Assembly: GCA_023415655.1 (NCBI GenBank)
Contig: JAEZKD010000220.1
Span: 4,986 to 68,985, forward strand
Length of the DNA: 64,000 nucleotides
Direction: 5' to 3'
Source: Bacillota bacterium
GTDB taxonomy: Bacteria > Bacillota > Clostridia > Lachnospirales > Lachnospiraceae
Positions within the stretch are counted from its first letter, which is position 1. Every line of letters starts with the position of its first letter. The notes under the pieces were generated by a model. It did not search any database. It was not told the DNA's origin and was given only the letters and a program-made list of their open reading frames with translations. Positions 33,737 to 42,506 of the stretch are shown one piece after another. The position numbers were made by a program, and so were the translations under genes.

Positions 33737-35008
33737 CTATTCTTTTTCTAATTGATCAAGGCTTTGCTTAATGTCGTCAATGATATCCTCTACATTCTCT
33801 AAACCAACCGAGAATCGAATCATTCCTGGATTAACTCCACAAGCGACTAACTGCTCTTCGGTTAATTGACGATGAGTTGCACTTGCTGGATGAAGTACAC
33901 AGGTACGAATATCTGCCACATGAACCTCATTGGATGCTAACTTCAAACCATCCATAAATTTCACAGCATTGGCTTTACCACCTTTGATCACAATTGAGAT
34001 AACGCCACAAGCTCCCTTTGGTAAGTACTTTTGTGCACGTTCATAATACGTATCACTCTTTAAACCTGCATAATGAACCTCTTCAATCCAATCAGAAGTC
34101 TCAAAAAATTGTGCCACTTTCAACCCATTTTCACAGTATTGTTTCATACGAATTGGTAGTGTCTCAAGTCCAAGATTTAATAAAAATCCAGAATTAGCAG
34201 ATGGGTATGCACCAAAATCTCTCATCAACTGCATTCTTGCTTTAATTATATATGCCAACTTACCGAAATCTCTTGTATAAACAACTCCATGGTAAGAAGC
34301 ATCTGGCTCTGTAAATTCAGGGAACTTACCATTCGTCCAGTCAAAGTTTCCACTATCTACAATGACACCACCACATTGCAGTGCATGACCATCCATATAT
34401 TTTGAGGTGGAATGTACTACAATATCTGCTCCGTATTCAAAAGGTTTGCACAGTATAGGTGTAGCAAATGTGTTATCAACGATCAATGGAACGTTATGTT
34501 TGTGTGCAATTCTTGCAAATTTTTCAATATCTAAAACGGTAAGAGCTGGATTTGCAAGTGTTTCTCCAAACACTGCCTTTGTATTTTCCTTGAATGCTTG
34601 GTGGATCACATCTTCATCAGCCTCGGCATCCACAAATATACATTCAATTCCCAAGCGTTTTAATGAAACTGCGAATAAATTTACAGTTCCTCCATAAATC
34701 GTGGATGTACTAATAAAGCTATCTCCAGCTTTACAAAGATTCAAAATAGAAAATAATGAAGCCGCCTGCCCAGAGGAAGTGCACATTGCTCCAACTCCAC
34801 CTTCTAAATCTGCAATCTTTTTTTCAACCACTTCCACGGTTGGATTAGAAAACCTAGAATACATATGCGCTGTAGGCATATCAAACAGTTCTCCAATGCG
34901 CTCTGTTGAATCGAATTTGTATGTTGTGCTCTGTACGATTGGCATTACTCTAGGTTCTCCATTCTTTGGAGAATACCCAGAATGTAAACATTTTGTTTCA
35001 TCCCTCAT
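33737..35008 (-). CDS. metY: O-acetylhomoserine sulfhydrylase-type PLP enzyme
   Basis: About 423 residues; the ATG at 35008 is chosen since GGAG lies 9 bases upstream, while the in-frame ATG at 35017 touches it. It belongs to the Cys/Met PLP family: SSGQAASLFSILNL, VDNTFATP, and the PLP lysine in HSTSKYMDGHALQCGG. Residues MYSRFSNPT bind the cofactor phosphate of the partner subunit. The large size and the insert after the lysine point to MetY (O-acetylhomoserine + sulfide to homocysteine) over methionine gamma-lyase, which stays possible. No SAM riboswitch or T-box was found in the leader, which instead holds an inverted repeat (35079-35110). Confidence 0.88.
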   Translation of the reverse strand: MRDETKCLHSGYSPKNGEPRVMPIVQSTTYKFDSTERIGELFDMPTAHMYSRFSNPTVEVVEKKIADLEGGVGAMCTSSGQAASLFSILNLCKAGDSFISTSTIYGGTVNLFAVSLKRLGIECIFVDAEADEDVIHQAFKENTKAVFGETLANPALTVLDIEKFARIAHKHNVPLIVDNTFATPILCKPFEYGADIVVHSTSKYMDGHALQCGGVIVDSGNFDWTNGKFPEFTEPDASYHGVVYTRDFGKLAYIIKARMQLMRDFGAYPSANSGFLLNLGLETLPIRMKQYCENGLKVAQFFETSDWIEEVHYAGLKSDTYYERAQKYLPKGACGVISIVIKGGKANAVKFMDGLKLASNEVHVADIRTCVLHPASATHRQLTEEQLVACGVNPGMIRFSVGLENVEDIIDDIKQSLDQLEKE

Positions 35009-35078
35009 ATTCGACATCTCCTAATTCAGTGTTATGTAACAAGACAGTAGTCTTTGCTATTTAATACTTTACTATAAC

Positions 35079-35110
35079 GCAGAGTAAATGTCCATACCGT
35101 TTTACTCTGC
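35079..35110. repeat. 10-bp perfect inverted repeat in the metY leader
   Basis: GCAGAGTAAA (35079-35088) and TTTACTCTGC (35101-35110), spacer 12. It is about 70 bases upstream of the metY start. It may be an operator or an RNA hairpin; no promoter could be fitted to it with confidence. Confidence 0.6.
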
Positions 35111-35111
35111 T

Positions 35112-35190
35112 AAACAAAGTGTGCATTGTTGCCCTATTTTTTAAGGCATTTTTAATTCAAAGGAAATGCAGTTTCCTAGAACTAAAAAAT
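35112..35190. repeat. Multi-hairpin intergenic element, copy A (diverged)
   Basis: The element reads GTGTGCATTGTTGCCC, then a GCCCT..AAGGC hairpin, ATTTTTAATTC, and a GGAAATGCAGTTTCC hairpin, ending in A-run. It shares order and spacing with copies B (49023-49096) and C (58261-58338) but has several differences. It abuts the T-tract of the terminator of the flavoprotein gene. Confidence 0.75.
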
Positions 35191-35214
35191 GCGTAGTAGA
35201 AAATCTACTACGCA
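35184..35214 (-). terminator. Intrinsic terminator after the FNR-like flavoprotein gene
   Basis: TGCGTAGTAGA (35190-35200) and TCTACTACGCA (35204-35214), followed on the minus strand by TTTTTT. Confidence 0.9.
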
Positions 35215-35237
35215 CATTTTACTTATAACTACATATA

Positions 35238-35975
35238 TCAAATGGAAATCATACTTCCTTCAGACACTAGTGATTTATCAAAAAATTTCCAACGGAATTC
35301 TTCCTTTTTATCAATTAGAATACTATTATCATCAACAAAATTTTGTCGTAAATTTGCTATGACATTTTTGACAAAGCCATTGCTACCCACTACATAATAG
35401 ATCGCATCTGTATACTTTGATACGGTTTCAAGAGTTTCATAAAATTCTCTTCTAGAAGCTACCCAATGATTTTGGTAGTCAGAATCCACCATATGATCTA
35501 ACTCCGTTTGAAAGATGTACTCCTTTGAAGAGTCTACATTGATATTAATTAGCTTTGGAATATCCGTTTTGTCCTTACAAAAAGTATGAATCAATGGTCT
35601 CATCGTTGCAACCCCAACTCCCATTGATAATAAGACAATTGGTCTATTCTGTCGTCTCAGATACATTCTGGAGCCAATTTTAAATAAAATTATCTCATCC
35701 CCTATCTGTAGCTTAGATAACTTTTCTTTAAACTCACTCATAGGATATGTAATTCTAGTTGTAAATCCAATGCTATTCTCCTCAGGTAAGGTCATAATAG
35801 ACATATGTCGAACCCATTCCTTGTTCGGCCTCTCTCCCTTATCAAATCCTAATAACCCGATATGTGTATGTGCACCCTCATCCCATGTAAAATCCTCTGG
35901 TTTTTCAAGTAGGTATGTCTTTGTCCCTTGGGCTTCGTCTATGATGTCAAGTATCTTTACTCGATGTTTTACCAT
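35238..35975 (-). CDS. FNR-like flavin/NAD(P) oxidoreductase
   Basis: 245 residues of the ferredoxin-NADP reductase fold. EWVRHMSIMTLPEE is the FAD-binding R-x-S motif, VLLSMGVGVATMRPLIH the glycine-rich nucleotide site, and YYVVGSNGFVKNV the C-terminal flavin/NAD contact. There is no Cys cluster for a [2Fe-2S] centre. It probably passes electrons between NAD(P)H and a protein partner. GAAAGGAGATAAC precedes the ATG. Palindromes like the one before the enoate reductase operon flank its promoter, so it may supply that enzyme or share its inducer. Confidence 0.85.
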   Translation of the reverse strand: MVKHRVKILDIIDEAQGTKTYLLEKPEDFTWDEGAHTHIGLLGFDKGERPNKEWVRHMSIMTLPEENSIGFTTRITYPMSEFKEKLSKLQIGDEIILFKIGSRMYLRRQNRPIVLLSMGVGVATMRPLIHTFCKDKTDIPKLININVDSSKEYIFQTELDHMVDSDYQNHWVASRREFYETLETVSKYTDAIYYVVGSNGFVKNVIANLRQNFVDDNSILIDKKEEFRWKFFDKSLVSEGSMISI

Positions 35976-36066
35976 ATGTTATCTCCTTTCAAAATCCTTA
36001 TCCCTGCATAGCTATGTATATTTTGGGTCCTATCTACATATTAGACCTACCTAAAGCAAATCACGT

Positions 36067-36080
36067 ATGATACCTATCAT
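36067..36080. promoter_or_regulatory. Putative operator 1 at the flavoprotein promoter
   Basis: ATGATA-CC-TATCAT, just three bases downstream of the -10 box. It shares the TATGATA/TATCAT core with the enoate-reductase operator. Confidence 0.55.
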
Positions 36081-36083
36081 GCC

Positions 36084-36112
36084 ATTATATGACATGACTC
36101 ATAAAAAAACAA
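36084..36112 (-). promoter_or_regulatory. Predicted promoter of the flavoprotein gene
   Basis: Minus strand TTGTTT (36112-36107), 17 bp, TATAAT (36089-36084), about 110 bases upstream of the start. Confidence 0.6.
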
Positions 36113-36120
36113 ATATGTTA

Positions 36121-36135
36121 ATGATAAATTTTCAT
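36121..36135. promoter_or_regulatory. Putative operator 2 at the flavoprotein promoter
   Basis: ATGATAAATTTTCAT differs at one position from the 15-bp core (38758-38772) of the enoate-reductase operator. It lies nine bases upstream of the -35 box. The rest of 35976-36247 shows nothing else. Confidence 0.5.
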
Positions 36136-36247
36136 CTTATATGAGTCAATCCATGTAATAAAGTGCAGTTTTTGCTAGATTCCTTAGGGGTATCAATGGT
36201 AATGATGATCAGGGAATAGGCTTTGAAATCTCTTGAGCTGTAGTGTT

Positions 36248-36802
36248 TTATATCTGTAAATCTCCGTCTTCATTCATCCTACAAAGGCAATCAACTCTGT
36301 TACGCATTTGATTAATTAGATACATTTCTTCTTCTAGAATCTTATTATAATATGTAATTAGATCTTTATTTTTGGGCGCAAACATTGAATCATTCACCTC
36401 TGAGATATCATTCATTTTTTTCATAGCACTTTTTAAAAATCGTTCGCGTAAATCTAGTACCTTTTTTCGTGAGAATGGGTTCATAAAGTCAAAGTAGAAA
36501 ATTCTCATCATAAATTCATCTCGGTTTTTTATAATTACTTCTGTTACATCCCATAAGATTTCCACAAAATATTTCTTACCCTTACTTGTAATATGATAAA
36601 CATTCCTAGAAGGTCCTTCACTCAAAAGATCAACTGTTTTTACAATAACTCCAGCACTTTCATATTTTTTCAGTATCGAATAAAGCGTATTGTTATTAAT
36701 GGTTGTACATACATCGAAGGCTTCTTCCAACTTTTTTTTAATATAATATCCGTGCAGAGGCTTTTCAACTAAACATCCCAAAATAAAAATATCATAGTAC
36801 AT
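36248..36802 (-). CDS. PadR-family transcriptional regulator
   Basis: 184 residues. The N-terminal winged helix (FILGCLVEKPLHGYYIKKKLEEAF...TLYSILKKYESAGVI, residues 6-55) is the PadR domain, with the wing in GPSRNVYHITSKGKKYF. The C-terminal half is helical and likely forms the dimer. PadR proteins usually repress detoxification or transport genes and are released by a phenolic or drug-like ligand. One base separates it from the enoate reductase gene that it follows, so both share a transcript. It is a natural candidate to bind the nearby palindromes. Confidence 0.9.
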   Translation of the reverse strand: MYYDIFILGCLVEKPLHGYYIKKKLEEAFDVCTTINNNTLYSILKKYESAGVIVKTVDLLSEGPSRNVYHITSKGKKYFVEILWDVTEVIIKNRDEFMMRIFYFDFMNPFSRKKVLDLRERFLKSAMKKMNDISEVNDSMFAPKNKDLITYYNKILEEEMYLINQMRNRVDCLCRMNEDGDLQI

Positions 36803-36803
36803 A

Positions 36804-38732
36804 TTAAATGGTCACCGCCAAGCGTGCAGCCTCTTCCACTGCATCTACAATTCTCCTAGCTTTGACAGCATCACCAATGACATGCAAGGATTTGACTTTA
36901 GATTTTAACTCTTCTTCTAGAGGATTATATGCTTTTGTCCCAATCGCAAGAATAATCGTGTCATAACCCTTTAATTGAATTTGTCCAGAAGGAGTTGAGG
37001 CAAGGATTCCGTCCGTAGTTAACTTTTCTACCTTCGTATTCGTTAATACCTCTACCTCTCCATCTTTTAGTGTTCTATGTATAAAATATTTGATATGTTG
37101 GTTTAATCCAGCTCCAGTCTCCTCCATCATCTCTACAACGGTTGCCTTTTTATTTAAGGATAAGAGGTACTCTGCGGTCTCTAATCCTACCATACCACCA
37201 CCAACAATGAGTGAGCGATTGCCTGCATACGCCTTTCCATTGAGAATATCGACTGCTTGAACAACTGTAATGCCATCATTCTCAATCTGAGGTATTATTG
37301 GAGTTGCTCCGGTAGCCAGGATAACTTCATCTGGATTTTTACTAAGAATGGTGTTAGCATCTGCATTCACACCTAATTGAATATCTACTCCATATTTTGT
37401 GCACATCTTGATATAGTATTTTAATGCTCTTGCCAATTCATGTTTTGCTGGTGGCACATTACCTGGGACTACCTGACCACCTAATTTGTCATTTTTCTCA
37501 TATAAAATAACCTCATGGCCTCTTGCTGCTGCTATCCATGCTATCTCAAGACCTGCTGGTCCCCCACCTACAACAATAATTTTTTTCTTATCCTTCGTAG
37601 GTTCAATTTTCATAAAGTGTTCATGTCCAGTAAAAGGATTGATCATGCAAGATACCCCATGATCATTCGGATCAATGCCTGGTGCACCTCCACATCTCGT
37701 TAAACACCCAACACATGGGGAGATTTCATCTACTCTTCCTTCAACTACCTTCTTTGGAAACTCTGGATCAGCTAACGAAGCTCGACCTAATGCAACGTAG
37801 TCTGCAATCCCTTCCTCTATGATATGATCTGCCAAAGAAGGATCATTGATTCTGCCAACTGCAATGATTGGTACTTTTACAGATTTCTTAATCACTTTTG
37901 TATCCTCTAGATTAAATCCATTCGGAACATTAGCAGGTGCAACCATATACCTCATACTTGCATATACACCGGTAGAAACATGGATTGCATCCGCACCAGC
38001 TGCTTCAAGATACTTTGCTATTATCGCTGTCTCCTCTGGCTTTCTTCCGTTATCCACTCTTTCATCAGCACTGATTCGAAAACTGATTGGAAAGTCGTTG
38101 CCACACTTTCTCTTAATATTCTCAATCACTTCCATCGAGAATTTAGCTCTGCCGATAATATCACCACCGTATTCATCTAATCGTTTATTACTATAACTAG
38201 ACATGAACTGTGCTGGAAGATACCCATGTGCTCCATGAATTTCAACTCCATCAAAACCAGCTTTCTTCGCTCTAAGTGCCGCATCTCCAAACTTCTCAAT
38301 GATGATTTGAATCTCCTCTATCGTTAGTTCCTTCGGTAGCTCCTTATTAACTGGACACGGAATAGGAGACGGTGCAACCGGCTGTGAACCAGTAAAGTAA
38401 GAAACTGTTTGGCGTCCAGAATGCTGTAACTGTAAGAATACCTTTCCACCTTCCTCATGGATTCTTTTGGTTAGTAACTGAAATCCTTCAATACACTCAT
38501 CCGTATCTGCCATTAATTGACCAGGTAATGCTCTTCCTACTGGATCAATACAGGTAAACTCAACAATAATAAGTCCAAAGCCCCCACGTGCACGAGCTGC
38601 ATAGTATTCAATGAGCTCTTCATTGACCTTTCCATCACTTGTACCATGACGAGACCCCATAGCAGGCATAATCATTCTATTCTTTAATTCCAGTGAGCCA
38701 ATCTGACCTTTATTTAGAATATGTTGAAACAT
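36804..38732 (-). CDS. FMN/FAD/[4Fe-4S] 2-enoate reductase-like enzyme
   Basis: 642 residues, two modules. Residues 1-360 are an old-yellow-enzyme TIM barrel for FMN (NRMIMPAMGSRHG, VEIHGAHGYLPAQFMS, ALGRASLADPEF), closed by the CVGCLTRCGG...C cluster motif of the 4Fe-4S type. Residues about 380-642 are an FAD/NAD(P) domain: IIVVGGGPAGLEIAW and SLIVGGGMVGLETAEYL (two Rossmann motifs). The set matches clostridial 2-enoate reductase and 2,4-dienoyl-CoA reductase, which reduce activated C=C bonds. GGAGGTACTATT precedes the ATG. It is followed on the transcript by the PadR gene. The true substrate is unknown. Confidence 0.92.
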   Translation of the reverse strand: MFQHILNKGQIGSLELKNRMIMPAMGSRHGTSDGKVNEELIEYYAARARGGFGLIIVEFTCIDPVGRALPGQLMADTDECIEGFQLLTKRIHEEGGKVFLQLQHSGRQTVSYFTGSQPVAPSPIPCPVNKELPKELTIEEIQIIIEKFGDAALRAKKAGFDGVEIHGAHGYLPAQFMSSYSNKRLDEYGGDIIGRAKFSMEVIENIKRKCGNDFPISFRISADERVDNGRKPEETAIIAKYLEAAGADAIHVSTGVYASMRYMVAPANVPNGFNLEDTKVIKKSVKVPIIAVGRINDPSLADHIIEEGIADYVALGRASLADPEFPKKVVEGRVDEISPCVGCLTRCGGAPGIDPNDHGVSCMINPFTGHEHFMKIEPTKDKKKIIVVGGGPAGLEIAWIAAARGHEVILYEKNDKLGGQVVPGNVPPAKHELARALKYYIKMCTKYGVDIQLGVNADANTILSKNPDEVILATGATPIIPQIENDGITVVQAVDILNGKAYAGNRSLIVGGGMVGLETAEYLLSLNKKATVVEMMEETGAGLNQHIKYFIHRTLKDGEVEVLTNTKVEKLTTDGILASTPSGQIQLKGYDTIILAIGTKAYNPLEEELKSKVKSLHVIGDAVKARRIVDAVEEAARLAVTI

Positions 38733-38755
38733 AATAGTACCTCCTTTATTATTAA

Positions 38756-38774
38756 CTATGATAAATTATCATAG
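38756..38774. promoter_or_regulatory. Putative operator of the enoate reductase-PadR operon
   Basis: CTATGATAA-A-TTATCATAG is a perfect 19-bp palindrome, four bases downstream of the -10 box, thus over the probable start site. Related sequences lie at the flavoprotein promoter. Confidence 0.7.
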
Positions 38775-38778
38775 ACTA

Positions 38779-38807
38779 ATTGTACCAATATAGGGTATAC
38801 TTGTCTA
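38779..38807 (-). promoter_or_regulatory. Promoter of the enoate reductase-PadR operon
   Basis: Minus strand TAGACA (38807-38802), 17 bp, TACAAT (38784-38779); 5 of 6 matches in each box. Confidence 0.7.
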
Positions 38808-38993
38808 CTAAATTCTCCTAAAAAATACTAATATTTTCTATTCCCAAGTACTCTCATGAACGCAAGTAGCACCTGCTTGTTGACTTTAATAAGTAAAAAC
38901 TGTAAGCTAATGTTTATAGCATACATATCGTTTTATATTCATACTATAAATAGATTGTAATACTGCTATCTATTGTAAGAAAGGAGTAGTAAT

Positions 38994-40016
38994 ATGAAAC
39001 ATTTATTTGAACCATATAAAGTAAAAAATCTTGACCTAAAAAATCGAATTGTTATGCCACCGATGTGCCAATATTCTGTGAAACTAAAAGATGGCGTAGC
39101 TACGGATTGGCATTTTGTACATTATGTGAGTCGAGCGGTTGGTGGAGCTGGCTTAATAATCATTGAAATGACAGACGTTGAACCAGATGGTAGAATTTCA
39201 GATTATGATTTGGGATTATGGTCAGATGATCAGATACCAAGTTTAAAAAGAATTGTTGATGCAATTCATGAACAAGGAGCAAAAGTTGGTATTCAAATTG
39301 CACATGCTGGTCGAAAAGCCGAAGATGCAAAAGTCCCTGTCGCTCCATCCGCCATCGCATTTAATGAAAACTATAAGACTCCTCGAGCACTAACTACGCA
39401 AGAAGTAAAAGAAATGGTTGAAAAGTTCAGAAAAGCTGTTCAGCGTGCAATAAAAGCTGGTGTAGATACCATCGAACTTCATGGAGCACATGGATATTTG
39501 ATTCATGAGTTTATTTCTCCATTTACCAATAAGCGAGATGACCAATATGGAAAAGATAAGAACTTATTTGCAAAGGAAGTGATTAAAGCAGCAAAAGAGG
39601 AAATGCCAGAAGACATGCCACTAATTCTGCGTATCTCTGCTAGAGAATACGTCGAAGGTGGCTATGGAATCGAAGAGAGTATTCAATTTTGCGCTGAATT
39701 TTATAAAGCAGGTGTAGATATCTTTCATGTATCCTCTGGTGGTGAAGGTCCAATTGGATCCGGTGGAACACCTGGTTCCCATGCAGGTTACCAAGTCCCT
39801 CTGGCAAGAAAGATAAAAGAAGCACTCAATGTTCCTGTGATAGCTGTTGGCAGATTAGATGAGCCTGTACTTGCGAACTCTGTGATAGGAAATGAGGAGG
39901 CTGATTTAGTTGCGATAGGTAGAGCAATGTTAAGAAATCCTTATTGGGCATTGGATGCTTCTAAGAAAATTAATAAAGAAACTTGTATTCCAAAGCAATA
40001 CGAGCGTGGATTCTAA
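38994..40016 (+). CDS. Old yellow enzyme, YqjM/NamA type NADPH dehydrogenase
   Basis: 340 residues, FMN TIM barrel. The N-terminal PPMCQYS has the Cys (residue 25) and Tyr that mark the YqjM/NamA class; IQIAHAGRKAE contains the FMN-contacting His and Arg; ELHGAHGYLIHEFISPFTNKR has the substrate-binding His pair; GRLDEP and AIGRAMLRNPYWA bind the FMN phosphate. It should reduce alpha,beta-unsaturated carbonyls and some nitro compounds with NADPH. It diverges from the FeS enoate reductase operon. AAGGAG precedes the ATG. Confidence 0.92.
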   Translation: MKHLFEPYKVKNLDLKNRIVMPPMCQYSVKLKDGVATDWHFVHYVSRAVGGAGLIIIEMTDVEPDGRISDYDLGLWSDDQIPSLKRIVDAIHEQGAKVGIQIAHAGRKAEDAKVPVAPSAIAFNENYKTPRALTTQEVKEMVEKFRKAVQRAIKAGVDTIELHGAHGYLIHEFISPFTNKRDDQYGKDKNLFAKEVIKAAKEEMPEDMPLILRISAREYVEGGYGIEESIQFCAEFYKAGVDIFHVSSGGEGPIGSGGTPGSHAGYQVPLARKIKEALNVPVIAVGRLDEPVLANSVIGNEEADLVAIGRAMLRNPYWALDASKKINKETCIPKQYERGF

Positions 40017-40032
40017 AATAATTACAAAAATG

Positions 40033-40077
40033 AATAAAGTCTGTCTGTTTGCCATGCAAACAGACAGACTTTATTTT
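40033..40077. terminator. 20-bp perfect hairpin between convergent genes
   Basis: AATAAAGTCTGTCTGTTTGC (40033-40052), loop CAT, exact complement (40056-40075), then TT; the outer stem is T-rich on both strands. It serves the old yellow enzyme and rlmD. Confidence 0.85.
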
Positions 40078-40119
40078 AGACATAAATATATCTCTCGTCT
40101 TTAGATAACAGTTTTATTA

Positions 40120-41541
40120 TCATTGCGCACGTGTCAATAAAGCCACTGTCTCCACATGAACACTATGTGGGAACTGATCCACTGGACGAACCCTCTTTAG
40201 TTCATAACCATTCTCATTCAAGTACTTTAGATCACGTGCTAACGTTGCAGGATCACAGGAGACATAAACAACTCTCTTTGGATTCATTGCAACAATCGTA
40301 GCAAGTAAACTCTCTTCACAGCCTTTGCGAGGTGGATCGACAACAATCACATCCGCGGACATTGTTTGATTGCTTTCCTTATATTTTTGAGGAAGAACCT
40401 CCTCAGCTGCACCAACAAAAAACTCTGCATTTTGAATGTGATTTAATTTGGCATTCTTCTTTGCATCCTCAATTGCTTGTGGAATGATCTCAACACCATA
40501 CACCTGTTTCGCCTTCTGGGCTAAGAACAAAGAAATCGTTCCAATCCCACAATAAAGATCCCAAACAATCTCCTCCCCATGCAAATCTGCATATTCTAGT
40601 GCAAGCTCATACAGCTTCTTCGTCTGAACTGGATTAACCTGATAAAAAGAAAGTGGTGAAATCTGATAGCTAATCGTACCAATTTGGTCGATAATAAATG
40701 GTTCTTTATAAAGTGGAATGACTTTACTACCGAGAATCACATTGGTCTTTTCTTTATTCACATTAAGGCAAATACTCGTAATCTCAAATTCACTTTGCTT
40801 TTCATTCAAAGAAAGTAATTCATCAACTAAAAACTCCTGTCTTGGGAGCTTGTCTCCATTTACAACAAGACAAACCATCACCTGTTTCGAAGAATAACCT
40901 GTACGAATTAAAATATGACGTAATAGCCCGGTATGTGTCTCTTCATTATAAACTGAGACCTTAGCTGCTTTGATATATTCACGGATTTTTTCTAGAATTT
41001 TATCATTGCTCTGATCACCAATATAACAGTGATTTGTATTAATAATCGAGTGAGTTCTGCCAGCATAAAATCCAATGACCACTTCTTGCTCTTTATTTAA
41101 TCCAACTGGATACTGGGACTTGTTACGATAGTAGTAAGGATCCTCCATCCCAACAATTGGCTCGATCTCAAAAGCCTTAATACCTGCAATTCGTTCGATG
41201 CAATTTCTTACTTTATTCTGTTTATATTCCAATTGTTTTTCGTAACTCAATTGTTGAATCTGACAGCCACCACAGCGAGATGCTAATTCACACCTTGGTG
41301 TCACACGAAATGGAGATGGTGTCACAATGGTCTCAATTTTTGCATATCCGTAGGTTTTCTTTGTTTTTAGTACCTTTACTGTCAGTTCATCTCCTACGAC
41401 TGCATCCTTGACAAATAACGTAAACCCTTGATATCTACCAATTCCTTCTCCATCTGCTCCAATATCCTCAATGAGCAATGGAACACAGTCATTTTTTTGA
41501 AGGATACTATTCTGTCCTTCTTGATCTCTTTTCCTGGCCAT
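40120..41541 (-). CDS. rlmD: 23S rRNA (uracil-C5)-methyltransferase, RlmD/RlmCD family
   Basis: 473 residues. A TRAM domain (PLLIEDIGADGEGIGRYQGFTLFV, about 20-75) is followed by the four-cysteine iron-sulfur motif (CELASRCGGCQIQ plus CYIG), and then the SAM methyltransferase: VWDLYCGIGTISLFLAQ (SAM), VVDPPRKGCEESLL (catalytic motif with the DPPR loop) and VYVSCDPATLARDL (nucleophile Cys and general base). Methylates U in 23S rRNA; in Firmicutes one enzyme often does two sites. It is 11 bases downstream of yhaM. The start follows TTAGGAGTT. Confidence 0.93.
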   Translation of the reverse strand: MARKRDQEGQNSILQKNDCVPLLIEDIGADGEGIGRYQGFTLFVKDAVVGDELTVKVLKTKKTYGYAKIETIVTPSPFRVTPRCELASRCGGCQIQQLSYEKQLEYKQNKVRNCIERIAGIKAFEIEPIVGMEDPYYYRNKSQYPVGLNKEQEVVIGFYAGRTHSIINTNHCYIGDQSNDKILEKIREYIKAAKVSVYNEETHTGLLRHILIRTGYSSKQVMVCLVVNGDKLPRQEFLVDELLSLNEKQSEFEITSICLNVNKEKTNVILGSKVIPLYKEPFIIDQIGTISYQISPLSFYQVNPVQTKKLYELALEYADLHGEEIVWDLYCGIGTISLFLAQKAKQVYGVEIIPQAIEDAKKNAKLNHIQNAEFFVGAAEEVLPQKYKESNQTMSADVIVVDPPRKGCEESLLATIVAMNPKRVVYVSCDPATLARDLKYLNENGYELKRVRPVDQFPHSVHVETVALLTRAQ

Positions 41542-41552
41542 CGTCTTAACTC

Positions 41553-42506
41553 CTAATTTTTATCATACTCCGATGTTTTACGGATATTAGAATCAAACAA
41601 GCGTTGGAACCCTAACCAGTCATTCTTGGACTCGTCACTTGTTAATAGCTCCTTCATCGTTTGTAGCTTTGCATCCATATTATCAGCCATGCTCAATGCG
41701 AGTGCTTCTGCAATTGCTGGTTTTTTTGGTGATCCGTACTCTAACTCACCATGATGTGCTAAAATACAGTGTAAGATTTCATTTGCCATCTTTACTGGAA
41801 AACCTGGAATCGTTTTGATACGTTCTTGTAATTTAGCGGTACCAATAAAGATATGACCTAATAAGTTACCAGAATCGGTGTAATCATTCTCAGGAAAAGA
41901 TGAAATCTCCTCCATCTTTCCAAGATCGTGAAACATTGCAGATACTAATAACAGATCGCGCTGTAAGATTGGATAATGATCTGCAAGATAATCACAGAGC
42001 TTCGTAACACCAAGTGTATGTTCTAATAACCCTCCAATGAAACCATGGTGCACACTTTTTGCCGCAGAATGTTTTTTGAACGCCTTAATGAATTCCTTAT
42101 CCTCAACATAATAGCTTTGAGCAAGTGCTTTCACATGAGGCTCCTTAATTTTATTCACATAAGTTAATAATTCTTTATACATATCCTCTACATTCTTATC
42201 TGTAGATGGCATATAATTTGCAACATCATATTCGCCTTCTTGACATTTACGGACACGCTTTACATTCAATTGAAGGGAGCCTTGGAAACTGGTTACCTGG
42301 CCTTCAATATGTATATAGTCCATAGTATCAAAATGTTCAATGCCTGGTCCGAGTTCCCAAACTTTTGCATCTTTTGTTCCGGTTTTGTCTTGTACAATAA
42401 TGGAGTAATAATTTTTCCCTGCCTTTGTTTTTAACACCTGAAGCTGCTTACAAAGATAGGTTTCTTTAAACATTTCTCCATCTTTTAACTCACTTAAAAA
42501 TCTCAT
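41553..42506 (-). CDS. yhaM: 3'-5' exoribonuclease YhaM
   Basis: 317 residues: an N-terminal OB fold (TKDAKVWELGPGIEHFDTMD, about 30-90) and a C-terminal HD phosphohydrolase domain (HHGFIGGLLEHTLGVTK, MFHDLGKMEEI, AHHGELEYGSPKKP) with its metal His and Asp residues intact. YhaM trims RNA (and single-stranded DNA) in Mn2+-dependent fashion and belongs to the Firmicute RNA-decay set. It is the first gene before rlmD; GGCTAGGGAAAC stands before the ATG. Confidence 0.93.
   Translation of the reverse strand: MRFLSELKDGEMFKETYLCKQLQVLKTKAGKNYYSIIVQDKTGTKDAKVWELGPGIEHFDTMDYIHIEGQVTSFQGSLQLNVKRVRKCQEGEYDVANYMPSTDKNVEDMYKELLTYVNKIKEPHVKALAQSYYVEDKEFIKAFKKHSAAKSVHHGFIGGLLEHTLGVTKLCDYLADHYPILQRDLLLVSAMFHDLGKMEEISSFPENDYTDSGNLLGHIFIGTAKLQERIKTIPGFPVKMANEILHCILAHHGELEYGSPKKPAIAEALALSMADNMDAKLQTMKELLTSDESKNDWLGFQRLFDSNIRKTSEYDKN

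Noticed and set aside
35018..35237. SAM riboswitch or T-box upstream of the metY-like gene
   Set aside because: No conserved T-box sequence (GGGTGGNACCGCG) or S-box helices could be found; only an inverted repeat and copy A of the element are present.
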